This document shows, one piece after another, positions 1 to 8,487 of a stretch of DNA of 64,000 nucleotides (the first letter of the stretch is position 1; each line of letters starts with the position of its first letter). The position numbers and the translations under genes were made by a program. The notes below the pieces were generated by a model, which did no database searches, was not told the origin of the DNA, and saw only the letters and a program-made list of their open reading frames with translations. Origin of the DNA: Tateyamaria omphalii (GTDB taxonomy: Bacteria; Pseudomonadota; Alphaproteobacteria; Rhodobacterales; Rhodobacteraceae); the NCBI RefSeq assembly GCF_019802125.1, contig NZ_JAHVHT010000001.1, positions 1,364,001 through 1,428,000 on the forward strand, given 5' to 3'.

Positions 1-28
1 TACCGGGCTTTTCAACAACGTTGCTCAT
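1..28 (-). CDS. 5' end of an unidentified protein, cut by window edge
   Basis: Reading leftward, an ATG (28-26) opens the frame MSNVVEKPG and runs off the window edge. A purine-rich GAGAGG stretch sits about 7 bases upstream of the ATG, as a ribosome binding site would. Only nine residues are visible, so the product cannot be named. It is divergent from the thiolase operon and shares the 29-296 control region with it, so it may belong to the same catabolic island. Confidence 0.45.
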
Positions 29-79
29 GTGTCGACCTCTCGAAGCGCATCCTGAATACCATGCTCAATACAAAATAAG

Positions 80-95
80 CAATGATATTTCATAT
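80..95. promoter_or_regulatory. Weak copy of the ATGAA-TTCAT operator palindrome
   Basis: The 16 bases CAATGATATTTCATAT match 12 of 16 positions of the stronger palindrome at 22945-22960 and keep the ATGA and TCAT half sites. The site lies in the divergent control region between the leftward gene at 28 and the thiolase operon. Unlike the two better sites it is not preceded by a TTGAC box at 9 bases. A MarR-type operator is an inference from position and partial symmetry. Confidence 0.35.
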
Positions 96-222
96 GTGTG
101 ATAAAATCCCATAAATGTCACGCCTTGCCTGGATGGATTTTGGCCGCGATAGGACCCGATGATTTTGGGAACGCCATGCTTTCGGGATCAGCCTGATCCG
201 CCGCTGCTTTATAAGTAAATTT

Positions 223-251
223 TTGACTTAAAAACTTAAGCAAGATATATG
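223..251 (+). promoter_or_regulatory. Candidate promoter of the thiolase operon
   Basis: A TTGACT box (223-228) is followed after 17 bases by TATATG (246-251), close to the sigma-70 pattern. The spacer holds two ACTTAA repeats and a CTTAAG palindrome (235-240). If this promoter is real, the ATG at 249 lies inside its -10 box and cannot be the translation start, which favours the ATG at 297 or 315. Confidence 0.45.
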
Positions 252-296
252 ATTTTACATTTAAACGGTGCCAAGCAAAGCGACGCGCCGATAGAG

Positions 297-1487
297 ATGG
301 AAACGTGCCGGGCAATGCGGCAAAGGCAGAAATACGATGGCGTGGCGCTGGTCGCACCATACACGGAACCCTACGCGCGCTACTCCTCACATACGGCGCA
401 CTGGTGGATTGCGCGCGCTCTGCGCGGTTGCCTTCAGACAGCGGGGCTGAACAAGAACGCCCTGGACGGTTTCTGTGCCAGCAGCTTTTCTCTTGCACCT
501 GATACGGCCGTCGGGCTGACACAGCATCTGGGGCTGTGCTTGCGCTGGCTTGACCACATCCCCATGGGCGGCGCCAGTGCGATCGTCGCGCTCAGACGTG
601 CGGCCCGGGCGGTACAGGCCGGGGATGCGGAAATCATTGCCTGCGTGGCCGGCGACACCAACCATACTGACAGCTTTCGCAAACTGCTGTCAGGGTTCTC
701 ACGATTTGCGTCCGATGCTGCATACCCTTACGGCTTCGGCGGCCCGAACATGAGCTTTGCGCTGCTCACCGATCACTACATGAAAACCTACGGTGCCACA
801 CGGGCGGATTTTGGCAAGATCTGTGTGGCGCAACGGGACAACGCCTTGCACGCACCCGGCGCGTTGATGACGAAACCGCTAACGCTGGAGCAATATCTGA
901 ACGCCCGGATGATCTCTGATCCGATCGCGCTTTTTGACTGCGTCATGCCGTGCGCCGGCGCCGAGGCCTTTCTGGTCATGACGACGGACCGGGCAGTGAA
1001 GATGGGCCTGCCCTTCGCCCGGATCTCCGGCCTGATTGAACGGCACAACGCCCATACTGATGACCCGATCCAGTTCCGTGGCGGGTGGACCATGGATGTG
1101 GATGAGCTTTACGCAATGGCCGAAGCGACACCAGAGCAGATCGACCTGCTGCAATCCTATGATGACTATCCGGTGATCTCGATGATGCAGATGGAAGATC
1201 TGGGCTTTTGCGCAAAGGGCGAAGGCCCCGCATTCGTGCGCAGGCACGATCTGACCATCGACGGGTCCTTCCCGCACAATACATCGGGCGGCCAAATCTC
1301 CGGCGGCCAGGCTGGGGCCGCGGGCGGATATCTCGGCCTTGTAGAGGCCATTCGTCAGGTGACGCACACAGCAGGTTCAACGCAGGTGAAGGGTGCCAAA
1401 CGGGCGATGGTGTCGGGCTTCGGGATGATCAATTATGATCGCGGCTTGTGCACAGGCGCCGCAATACTGGAGGCAGGCGACATATGA
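297..1487 (+). CDS. Thiolase-fold protein lacking the catalytic Cys; probable retro-aldolase subunit
   Basis: A thiolase-superfamily (SCP2-thiolase-like) protein of 396 residues. By eye, the motif that normally carries the nucleophilic Cys reads MGGASA (about residues 90-95), with Gly in place of Cys. The C-terminal GHPxGA motif reads GGQAGAAGG (about 335-344), so the usual His is missing too. Such proteins paired with a DUF35 partner, as in the steroid side-chain aldolase Ltp2, perform retro-aldol cleavage of tertiary beta-hydroxyacyl-CoAs rather than thiolysis. The next gene is a DUF35 protein and overlaps it by ATGA, which supports that role. Start: the ATG at 249 has atypical codons and overlaps a promoter-like box; 297 and 315 are both possible. 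Substrate (dioxindole-3-acetyl-CoA) is inferred. Confidence 0.8.
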   Translation: METCRAMRQRQKYDGVALVAPYTEPYARYSSHTAHWWIARALRGCLQTAGLNKNALDGFCASSFSLAPDTAVGLTQHLGLCLRWLDHIPMGGASAIVALRRAARAVQAGDAEIIACVAGDTNHTDSFRKLLSGFSRFASDAAYPYGFGGPNMSFALLTDHYMKTYGATRADFGKICVAQRDNALHAPGALMTKPLTLEQYLNARMISDPIALFDCVMPCAGAEAFLVMTTDRAVKMGLPFARISGLIERHNAHTDDPIQFRGGWTMDVDELYAMAEATPEQIDLLQSYDDYPVISMMQMEDLGFCAKGEGPAFVRRHDLTIDGSFPHNTSGGQISGGQAGAAGGYLGLVEAIRQVTHTAGSTQVKGAKRAMVSGFGMINYDRGLCTGAAILEAGDI

Positions 1488-2737
1488 GCAGCCGCGCACA
1501 CATGCCAAAGAAAGATCCACAAAAGCGGACAAACACGCCTACGCAACCGCCACCACAACGCAGCCGGGCAGCTCTCGGCCTCACAGCTGCAGCAGCCGAA
1601 GGTCGTTTCATGCTCCAGGTCTGTCCGGAATGCCGCGCCGTGCAATACCCACCGCGCGATGCCTGTGTCGATTGCCTCGACACGGCGCTGCAATGGCAAG
1701 ACATCACTCCCACCGGCCAACTGCTTGCCGACACAACAGTTCGAACCTCCACCAACCTTTACTTTCGTGAACGAGGAGATTGGCGTGTCGGGACCGTGGA
1801 ACTTGACGCCGGCCCCAAGATTGTCTGCCATCTCGCGCAGGATTGCAGCGCTCCTGAACGCGTCACATTGCTTGCACGGCTCGACCGGTCCGGCCAGGGC
1901 GTGTTGGTGGCGCAGCCGGAGAACAGCAAGACGCGGCTTGCCGATGACCCCCAACTGAAGGCTTTGACAAGCGATCCACGCCACGCACGGGTGCTGGTGA
2001 CAGATCTCCGCAACGCCAATACTCCCGCACTTGTCGAGCATTTGCTTGCAGCGGGGGCTGAGACTGTTTTCGTTGGGGAAAGCGAGGCTTGGCGCAAGGA
2101 CCCGCAACGCGATGCACTGGCAGCCATACCGGGTGTCGAAATCATGCCACTTGATGTGACGGACACAAATTCTGTCAGGCAACTCGCGGCTGAGATCGGG
2201 GGAAAGATTGAAATCTTGATCAATAATGGGCGCTTCTTGCGCCCTGCCCGCCTACCCTCAGGCGGCGATACGGTCTTTGCGGCGCAGGAGATGGACGTGA
2301 ACTATCTGGGTTTGCTTCGGCTGGCCCAAGGCTTTGGCCCAGCTCTGGCATCGCGGACAGCGGATGGGCAACGCCAGGCGCTTGCGTGGGTCAACATCCT
2401 GTCGATCTTTGCGCTGAACCCAGTGCCTGGCTTTGACACGTTCGCAGCCTCACAGGCCGCTGCGCGATCCCTTTCACTGTCGATGCGCGCTACCTATCAA
2501 TCTTCCGGGTTGCGGGTGATGAACGTCTACGTCGGTGCAACCGAGGATGTCTGGCATCAACCGGTGCACCCGCCCAAACAATCCCCTCGCGCATTGGCGC
2601 GCGACCTTGTTGCCGGGTTGCAGGATGGGCTCGAAGACGTCGTCAGCGGCGACACGGCCCGCGACCTGATGGAACGGTTTCGCGAGCATCCCGGCGTGTT
2701 TGAGCGCGAAGTGACCTTTGGAGAATGGGGCGTTTGA
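1484..2737 (+). CDS. DUF35 zinc-ribbon/OB-fold protein fused to a degenerate SDR domain
   Basis: 417 residues. Residues 40-150 are a DUF35 acyl-CoA-associated domain: a zinc ribbon with Cys47, Cys50, Cys61 and Cys64, then an OB-like region. Residues 165-400 resemble a short-chain dehydrogenase but have lost its active site. The NNAG motif reads NNGR (247-250), and the YxxxK pair is Phe320 and Gln324. The nucleotide-binding glycine motif (VTDLRNANT, 172-180) is also gone. DUF35 proteins are obligate partners of thiolase-like aldolases, so this should form a complex with the upstream gene. The start ATG overlaps the upstream stop, with GGAGG about 10 bases ahead. The SDR-like half is probably structural or a binding module rather than a redox enzyme; this is inference. 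Confidence 0.82.
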   Translation: MSSRAHMPKKDPQKRTNTPTQPPPQRSRAALGLTAAAAEGRFMLQVCPECRAVQYPPRDACVDCLDTALQWQDITPTGQLLADTTVRTSTNLYFRERGDWRVGTVELDAGPKIVCHLAQDCSAPERVTLLARLDRSGQGVLVAQPENSKTRLADDPQLKALTSDPRHARVLVTDLRNANTPALVEHLLAAGAETVFVGESEAWRKDPQRDALAAIPGVEIMPLDVTDTNSVRQLAAEIGGKIEILINNGRFLRPARLPSGGDTVFAAQEMDVNYLGLLRLAQGFGPALASRTADGQRQALAWVNILSIFALNPVPGFDTFAASQAAARSLSLSMRATYQSSGLRVMNVYVGATEDVWHQPVHPPKQSPRALARDLVAGLQDGLEDVVSGDTARDLMERFREHPGVFEREVTFGEWGV

Positions 2738-3516
2738 TGAGCCACAGCCTTCTGACAGATGTGACGCAGGCGCTGACAACAGGCGTTTTGCGACTTGTGG
2801 ACCTGACGCACACGCTGGACCCAGACTTCCCGGTCATTATTCTGCCGCCGGAGTTCGGTCAGTGCGCCAGGTTCCGGATGGAAGAGGTCTCTGCCTATGA
2901 CAATCGTGGCCCGGCGTGGAAATGGCACAATCTGACGCTCAATGAGCATACCGGCACGCATTTCGACGCGCCCGCCCACTGGATTTCCGGGCGTGACGTG
3001 CCAAACGGAACGGTGGACGCGATCCCGGTGGACGCATTCGTCGGGCCTGTGGTTGTCATCAACTGCTCTGCGGGGGCGGCCACGAATGATGATTTCGAAC
3101 TGACGCCCGACATCATTTTCGATCATGAAACTGCGCACGGTACCATTCCCGAAGATAGTTGGGTTCTGATGCGGACCGACTGGTCGAAACGACGTGGCGC
3201 GGATTATCTGAACATGCAGGCGGACGGCCCGCACTCACCTGGCCCCACACCGGATGCCGTTCGCTTACTGGTCGAAGAACGGAACATTCGTGGTTTCGGC
3301 ACTGAAACCGTGGGCACGGATGCAGGCCAAGGCAGCCACTATACACCACCCTACCCGGCACATTTCATTCTGCACGGAGCAGGGAAATTTGGGCTGCAAT
3401 GTCTGTGCAATCTCGACCAACTTCCACCGACGGGAGCCGTTCTGATCGCGGCGCCACTCAAGATCAAAGGCGGCACTGGCAGCCCATTGCGAGTGATGGC
3501 TCTGGTGCCGGGATAG
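2737..3516 (+). CDS. Cyclase-family metal hydrolase, isatin-hydrolase-like
   Basis: 259 residues of the kynurenine formamidase/cyclase fold (PF04199). The metal-binding motif HTGTHFDAPAHW is near residue 72. The blocks DGPHSPGPTPD, GTDAGQ and PPYPAH are shared with the second copy at 10049-10840. These blocks fit marine isatin hydrolases (manganese enzymes opening isatin to isatinate) better than kynurenine formamidase, though this rests on memory of the family. It is the third gene of a tightly overlapping operon (upstream TGA shares its last A with this ATG). That placement fits a product of the upstream retro-aldolase being the substrate. An ATG four codons earlier is also in frame. Another cyclic imide or amide is possible. 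Confidence 0.85.
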   Translation: MSHSLLTDVTQALTTGVLRLVDLTHTLDPDFPVIILPPEFGQCARFRMEEVSAYDNRGPAWKWHNLTLNEHTGTHFDAPAHWISGRDVPNGTVDAIPVDAFVGPVVVINCSAGAATNDDFELTPDIIFDHETAHGTIPEDSWVLMRTDWSKRRGADYLNMQADGPHSPGPTPDAVRLLVEERNIRGFGTETVGTDAGQGSHYTPPYPAHFILHGAGKFGLQCLCNLDQLPPTGAVLIAAPLKIKGGTGSPLRVMALVPG

Positions 3517-3681
3517 GGATTTGCCGGTCATGGACAATGCTCGATCCGAAGGCACTTAGACAATCCTAAAACGACCTGCAAAGCGCATGCTAAATCGCCT
3601 TCTATTGGAGTTTTACACCTAAAATCCACGTATAGGTTACCCACAACGTCGCCGGGAAGCAGAGTTTGAAAGGCATTTCGC

Positions 3682-4233
3682 ATGAGCCAGACTATTCCGA
3701 CCTTCGCATCCGACCCATCAACAAGCGAGCTCGAGCGTAACAACCTGGCGGTGACGAACTTCGAATTCGCTGCGTGGCATCTCGCTTCGGCTTTTGCCAA
3801 GTGGCGGCGTGATTGCAGCGCCTCACTTCCCTACAACGACCTCAGTGGGTCGGAAACGTCGATCCTGCACATCGTACACATGAGCGGGACACCAAAGGGG
3901 CTTTCCGACATTGCACGCCTTTTGCATCGCGACGATACCGCAAACCTGCAATATGGGATCAAGAAATTGCTCTCAATAGGCTACGTTGAGAAAGCGGATG
4001 GTTCCAGTTCTCGCAAGCTGACACGATATCAGGTCACGGAGGAAGGTGAGGCACTGGTAACGGCGTTCCATCAGCGCCGTGAGGAAATCCTGCTGGAACT
4101 TACACAAGCGCTACCTGGTGTTTCCGACACGATTGAGAAAACAACAAACGTCCTGCACGTGATGGCCGGTCTGTATGAGCAAGCAAGTGAAATCGCACTG
4201 ATGCGTTCAGTTCAGAGCCCATCTGAAGATTGA
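3682..4233 (+). CDS. MarR-family winged-helix regulator
   Basis: 183 residues with a winged-helix DNA-binding domain at about 35-145: helices around SGSETSILHIV and SDIARLLHRDD, then the wing GSSSRKLTRYQVTEEG. It belongs to the MarR-related HTH group. A GAAAGG sequence 8 bases ahead of the ATG supports the start. It follows the cyclase gene after 165 bases, so it may have its own promoter. That gap holds a weak inverted repeat, ACCTA at 3617-3621 and TAGGT at 3633-3637. One of three MarR-type genes in the island; it likely senses an aromatic intermediate, but the ligand is not visible. Confidence 0.85.
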   Translation: MSQTIPTFASDPSTSELERNNLAVTNFEFAAWHLASAFAKWRRDCSASLPYNDLSGSETSILHIVHMSGTPKGLSDIARLLHRDDTANLQYGIKKLLSIGYVEKADGSSSRKLTRYQVTEEGEALVTAFHQRREEILLELTQALPGVSDTIEKTTNVLHVMAGLYEQASEIALMRSVQSPSED

Positions 4234-4313
4234 GCTCACCGCTCCTTCGGTGCCATAGTGCAGAAACGGGCCGTGATGACCCACGAATGCAGGGTAGCCG
4301 TCGCCAGTGTCGC

Positions 4314-5852
4314 TCACAAAAAGCTTTTGACGGTCTCTATCGCCCCATCAAGCGCATCACCATCCGGATCTTGCAAAGCAGCCTCGCGCAAACGCTGAAC
4401 CCACGTCGCTGCATCGTCGCGCCCCTTCAAAAGCTCGGCGGCAGACATGACCTTCGTAAACTTGGTGAGACCACGCGCGTGGGTGTCCGAATATCCTTTG
4501 ATCAGACGGCGGTTTTTGAACAGCTCAACGGCAAGTGCATAGTCTTCGGTGCACGCATCCCGGCACGCTGACAACCAGTCTGCCATATGCTGAACTTCAA
4601 CGGCATGTCGACGGGTACGCAGGCGATACCTTTTGAGCCCGCCCAAGACATGCAGCATCAAGAACACCCGCAAAGTGTGTGTTCTCAGGCGACGCCCCTT
4701 GGAAAAGATGCGGTTCAGCAAGGCCATCCTTGCCGGGCTGGCCTCCCAACGGGCGCCCATTTTTGCAGGAAAGAGGCTCACCACCTCTTCCGCTCGCGGA
4801 TGGAAGAACTCGGTCAATTCCAGAACCTTGTCCGCCGATGCATCCATTTCCTCGTGAATGCGCAACAAGCGGGAGGATCTGGTCTTGAGGTCCGCCACAC
4901 GAATGATGTCGTCGTAGACCATTGCGTTGGCAATATACTTCGCGGCCGTCCGAGTTAGTTCCCAATCACGCTCGGGTCCGTCTTGGGTTTGAAACTCCGA
5001 CAGCCGGTCCAAATACAGGGTCCCGTATTCGACATCTTGAAAGTCGACCACTTTCTTGAGCCCGGCGCTGGCTATGGGCTGGACCGGGTGTGCAAGGGCC
5101 GCGACACGGGTGGCGAGGTCATCCCAACCGCGCATCAAGGTTACGGGCCCAACCAACTTCCGCTCGGTCGACACAGTTTCATGTGCCACCGCAGGAGCAA
5201 CACCAGCCGTCGCCGCCTCGAACCCGGCATTGAATGCACGCAGCGACGCGTCAACGCCCTTGCCGCTCCTGCGAATGGCATCCTCGAAAGCATCCCGCGC
5301 AAAGGGCAAAACCCCTGACCCTGCAAGAGCACCGAACAGGCTGGATGAGATCACGGAGCCCTGCTCGACCGCCAGTCGGTCCATATCAGCAAGGATCAGG
5401 GTCTGGGCTGCAATCTCCGCCGCCGCGCGCACCTCCTCTGAATTCGCTATTCCATCCCCGGGGGCGGTTTTCTCAGACACGGCGAGGGCGCGATGGGTCG
5501 AGCCAATCAGAACCGTCCGATCCGGCGTCACGAACCCACGCATGACCGCACGCCCGACCTCCATCATTTCAGCAGCAATGACCACATCCACATCACCCTC
5601 TGCAGGGGCAAGGGAAAAGACCGGTGTCTTGTCCGATGCGGGCATCATTTCGACGTAGTAGATCGTGGCGCCCGTCCGCTGCGCCACGCCCGCGACAGAC
5701 GTGGCCTGACATGTGTAGCCCTGCGCACGAGCCAGGCTTTCGATCCAATTGGTCAGAACACCGCCGCCCTGCCCGCCAACAGCGATTATGGCGATCTTGA
5801 GTATGCGCCCCACCGCCGGATCCACCGGTTTTGGATCAAGCGCGAGGTTCAT
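4314..5852 (-). CDS. iorB: Indolepyruvate-type ferredoxin oxidoreductase, beta subunit
   Basis: 512 residues. The N-terminal gamma/beta domain begins with IAVGGQGGGVLTNW, typical of 2-oxoacid:acceptor oxidoreductase beta subunits, and a long C-terminal extension fits the large IorB form of aerobic proteobacteria. With IorA it oxidatively decarboxylates aryl 2-oxoacids to aryl acyl-CoA, reducing ferredoxin. Start: the ATG at 5852 overlaps the iorA stop by ATGA; the open frame runs further upstream inside iorA, but that part is an out-of-frame shadow. It is the last gene of a five-gene minus operon starting with an isatin-hydrolase-like gene. I therefore suggest isatinate (2-aminophenylglyoxylate) as a possible substrate in addition to indolepyruvate; that is inference. 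Confidence 0.9.
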   Translation of the reverse strand: MNLALDPKPVDPAVGRILKIAIIAVGGQGGGVLTNWIESLARAQGYTCQATSVAGVAQRTGATIYYVEMMPASDKTPVFSLAPAEGDVDVVIAAEMMEVGRAVMRGFVTPDRTVLIGSTHRALAVSEKTAPGDGIANSEEVRAAAEIAAQTLILADMDRLAVEQGSVISSSLFGALAGSGVLPFARDAFEDAIRRSGKGVDASLRAFNAGFEAATAGVAPAVAHETVSTERKLVGPVTLMRGWDDLATRVAALAHPVQPIASAGLKKVVDFQDVEYGTLYLDRLSEFQTQDGPERDWELTRTAAKYIANAMVYDDIIRVADLKTRSSRLLRIHEEMDASADKVLELTEFFHPRAEEVVSLFPAKMGARWEASPARMALLNRIFSKGRRLRTHTLRVFLMLHVLGGLKRYRLRTRRHAVEVQHMADWLSACRDACTEDYALAVELFKNRRLIKGYSDTHARGLTKFTKVMSAAELLKGRDDAATWVQRLREAALQDPDGDALDGAIETVKSFL

Positions 5853-7999
5853 GCTGGTGCGTCCTCGAACCGCAGCCGCTTGGCGTCCCGCCTTTTCTGC
5901 AACCATCGGATTGTGCGGTTGCGCAACCCCGCCCGCCAGCTTTCGAACCCTGCCGGATTGTGAACCACGTCGGCGCGGTAGAAGGATGGGCAAAGAACGG
6001 CAGCATCGGCGACTTCACCGCAGTTGCCACACCCCACACAGGTCTGGTCAATATGCGCGATCGGGTCATCACGCAGCGGGTCATCGAGTTTCTTGAGCGA
6101 GAGTGAGGGGCATCCCGACAAGCGGATACACGCATGATCGCCCGTACAGACATCGGCATCCACACCGAAGCGCGGAACCTCGACACGCTTGCCGTCCTTG
6201 ATGGCCGCCTTGCGGATTGGCTTTTCTCGGCGTTGCTTGTTCAGCATACACTCGGATGACGCCACGATGACTTTTGGACCTTTGAAATCGGTGGTCAGCG
6301 CCTCGCGCACGGTGTCGCGGACATGACCGACGTCATAGGTGTTGTCGATCTGCCTGATCCATTCCACACCAACCCCCTTGAGAGCATCGCTGATCGGATT
6401 GTTGGTCGCCTTGGTCTTGTTCTGCGCGCGAGACGACAGGATGTCCTGCCCCCCCGTCGCCGCAGAATAGTAGTTGTCCACGATCACGACGACATTGTCA
6501 GATTTGTTGAAGACCATGTTGCCGATGGAGGAGCTCAGGCCATTGTGCCAGAAGCCGCCATCACCAAGGATCGAGATCGCGCGCCGCTCTCCCCCTCCGT
6601 CGAAGGCCCCATTCGCGGCCGGCCCAAGACCGTAGCCCATGGTCGCGCCCCCTATCTCGAACGGGGGCAAAGACCCGAACAGATGGCAGCCTATGTCCGC
6701 GCTGATCTGGCTTTTGCCCAGCTCCTGTTCCACCAGTTTCAGACCTGCAAAGATCGGGCGCTCCGGACAGCCGGTACAAAAGCCGGGGGGTCGGCCGGGC
6801 ACGGTCTGCGACAGGTCCGGGATGGCCGGTGCCTCCTGGTTGGGCGCACGGACTTGGCCGGGCAACAGATCTGGTGCTGCCTCTTTCAGGAAATCGGTGA
6901 TCCCATCGAGCATGACCTGACCGGTGTATTCTCCGGCCATCGGCAAAACACCCTTGCCAAGCAATTTGATCTTGTGACCGCCTTTGTAGAGAAAGTTGCC
7001 CAATGCCTGTTCGATATGCTCGGGCTGCCCCTCCTCAACAACCAGAATATGGTCCTTGCCCGCGCAGAAATCGTCAAACTCAGATCGAACCAACGGATAT
7101 GTGACGTTCAGACAATAGATGGCGATATCCGTTTCTCCGAAGACATCTGCCAGGCCCAGACGCTGCAAGGCTCGGATAACCCCATTGTACATCCCGCCCT
7201 GCACAACGATCCCGACTTTCGCATCCTTGGACCCAAAGATTTCGTTCAGGTCATTTTCAACAATGAACGCCTCTGCCGCTGGCCAGCGATGCTCGATCTT
7301 TTCAAGCTCGTGGGTGTAGCTTGCAGGTGGCAGAACAACGCGCTTGAAATCGGACTGCGGATTGGCGATGGCCTCCTTGACTGTCAGGGCCGGAGAAACG
7401 TTATCCCGTGTCTTGAAACTGCCGGTCACATGGCAGGACCGGATGCGCATCATCAGCATCACGGGTGTGTTGCTCGCCTCCGACAATTCGAAACCATCCT
7501 TCACGGCCTTCGTGATACAGGGCAGGTTCGGGCGCGGATCAAGCAGCCAAAACTGGGATTTCATGGCGAAGCCGTGGCTGCGCTCCTGCATGATCGAAGA
7601 GCCTTCACCGTAGTCTTCACCGACGATGATCAGCGCGCCACCGTTCACGCCAGATGAACACAGGTTTGCCAGCGCATCCGACGCAACATTCACACCAACC
7701 GGCCCCTTGAACGTCACGGCGCCCCGGATCGGATAGTGGACGCTGGCAGCGAGCATCGCTGCCGCTGCGGCCTCCGATGCGTTGGCCTCAAAGCGCACGC
7801 CAAGCTCGGTCAGCAGATCTTCGGCATCCGCGAGCACGTCCATCAGGTGGCTGATCGGGGCCCCTTGGTAACCACCGACATAGCCGACACCATTCTCCAA
7901 CAGCGCCTTGGTGATCGCCAGAATCCCCTCGCCCGTGAAAACCTCGCCATCGCCTTTGCGCAGGTGCTCTACCTCAGCCTTGAATGACCGCTCAGCCAT
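5849..7999 (-). CDS. iorA: Indolepyruvate-type ferredoxin oxidoreductase, alpha subunit
   Basis: 716 residues, the size of long IorA proteins. The pyrimidine-binding/pyruvate oxidoreductase domain spans about 1-390. The FCTGCPERP block is at about 407-415 and the thiamine diphosphate motif GDGGFWHNG at 479-487, with DNYYSAATGG after it. The C-terminal iron-sulfur region has CTGDHAC...GCP (618-631) and CVGCGNC...CP (664-681). The complex uses CoA and ferredoxin to convert aryl 2-oxoacids to acyl-CoA and CO2. A strong AGGAGGACC precedes the ATG. It follows the MarR gene by 8 bases and overlaps iorB by 4. Arylpyruvates are the known substrates of the family; the context suggests an aryl glyoxylate. 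Confidence 0.95.
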   Translation of the reverse strand: MAERSFKAEVEHLRKGDGEVFTGEGILAITKALLENGVGYVGGYQGAPISHLMDVLADAEDLLTELGVRFEANASEAAAAAMLAASVHYPIRGAVTFKGPVGVNVASDALANLCSSGVNGGALIIVGEDYGEGSSIMQERSHGFAMKSQFWLLDPRPNLPCITKAVKDGFELSEASNTPVMLMMRIRSCHVTGSFKTRDNVSPALTVKEAIANPQSDFKRVVLPPASYTHELEKIEHRWPAAEAFIVENDLNEIFGSKDAKVGIVVQGGMYNGVIRALQRLGLADVFGETDIAIYCLNVTYPLVRSEFDDFCAGKDHILVVEEGQPEHIEQALGNFLYKGGHKIKLLGKGVLPMAGEYTGQVMLDGITDFLKEAAPDLLPGQVRAPNQEAPAIPDLSQTVPGRPPGFCTGCPERPIFAGLKLVEQELGKSQISADIGCHLFGSLPPFEIGGATMGYGLGPAANGAFDGGGERRAISILGDGGFWHNGLSSSIGNMVFNKSDNVVVIVDNYYSAATGGQDILSSRAQNKTKATNNPISDALKGVGVEWIRQIDNTYDVGHVRDTVREALTTDFKGPKVIVASSECMLNKQRREKPIRKAAIKDGKRVEVPRFGVDADVCTGDHACIRLSGCPSLSLKKLDDPLRDDPIAHIDQTCVGCGNCGEVADAAVLCPSFYRADVVHNPAGFESWRAGLRNRTIRWLQKRRDAKRLRFEDAPA

Positions 8000-8007
8000 T
8001 GGTCCTC

Positions 8008-8487
8008 CTAGAAATCATGCTTTCTGATGTTGCGCAGCATGGTTTGAAGCGTCGCGACAAAGACCCTTTGGTCTTCTTCACTGATACCCTTGAACATGGC
8101 GCTGTAAGACGCCGCCATGCGCGGCCAGATCCGCTCGAAGGCATCGCGGCCGTCGCTCGTCAAAAATATACGCGTTCCGCGATTGTCCTGACTGTCAGCT
8201 TCCCGACGCACCAGGCCGCTTTGCTCTAACGTATCCAGAGCCCGGCTAAGCGTCGATTGCTCGGCTACCGCATAGACGGCCAGATCCCGGATCAAGGGAC
8301 CGTCGATGACGGCCAAAACAGCAATCGCGCGCATCTTGACCGTTGTCAGACCCATGGCGGACATTTCGTCACGCAGCGACGCATTGTATCGCCCCATGAT
8401 GCGGTTCATCAGATAGGGCGCATAATTGCCCAGACCGATCTCCCCAAGTGGTGCGGTCTGTGTTTCGACCTTGTCCTGTTTGTTCAC
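8008..8487 (-). CDS. MarR-family transcriptional regulator
   Basis: 159 residues, the usual MarR length. The winged helix spans about 45-125, with recognition-helix region AEQSTLSRALDTLEQSGLV and wing SQDNRGTRIFLTSDG. It starts with GTG (8487-8485), overlapping the TGA of the FAD oxidoreductase gene as GTGA, so it is translationally coupled inside a catabolic operon rather than transcribed divergently. A regulator embedded between enzymes usually controls its own operon; the inverted repeat at 10878-10895 ahead of the operon is a candidate site. Confidence 0.9.
   Translation of the reverse strand: MNKQDKVETQTAPLGEIGLGNYAPYLMNRIMGRYNASLRDEMSAMGLTTVKMRAIAVLAVIDGPLIRDLAVYAVAEQSTLSRALDTLEQSGLVRREADSQDNRGTRIFLTSDGRDAFERIWPRMAASYSAMFKGISEEDQRVFVATLQTMLRNIRKHDF

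Noticed and set aside
4236-4252. CACCG-CGGTG hairpin after the first MarR gene as a terminator
   Set aside because: Only a five-pair stem and no T-run on either strand; too weak to call between the converging genes.
6323-7657. 444-codon open frame on the plus strand opposite iorA
   Set aside because: It lies wholly antisense to a gene with clear thiamine diphosphate and iron-sulfur motifs, and its translation has no recognisable domain. High GC keeps such shadow frames open.
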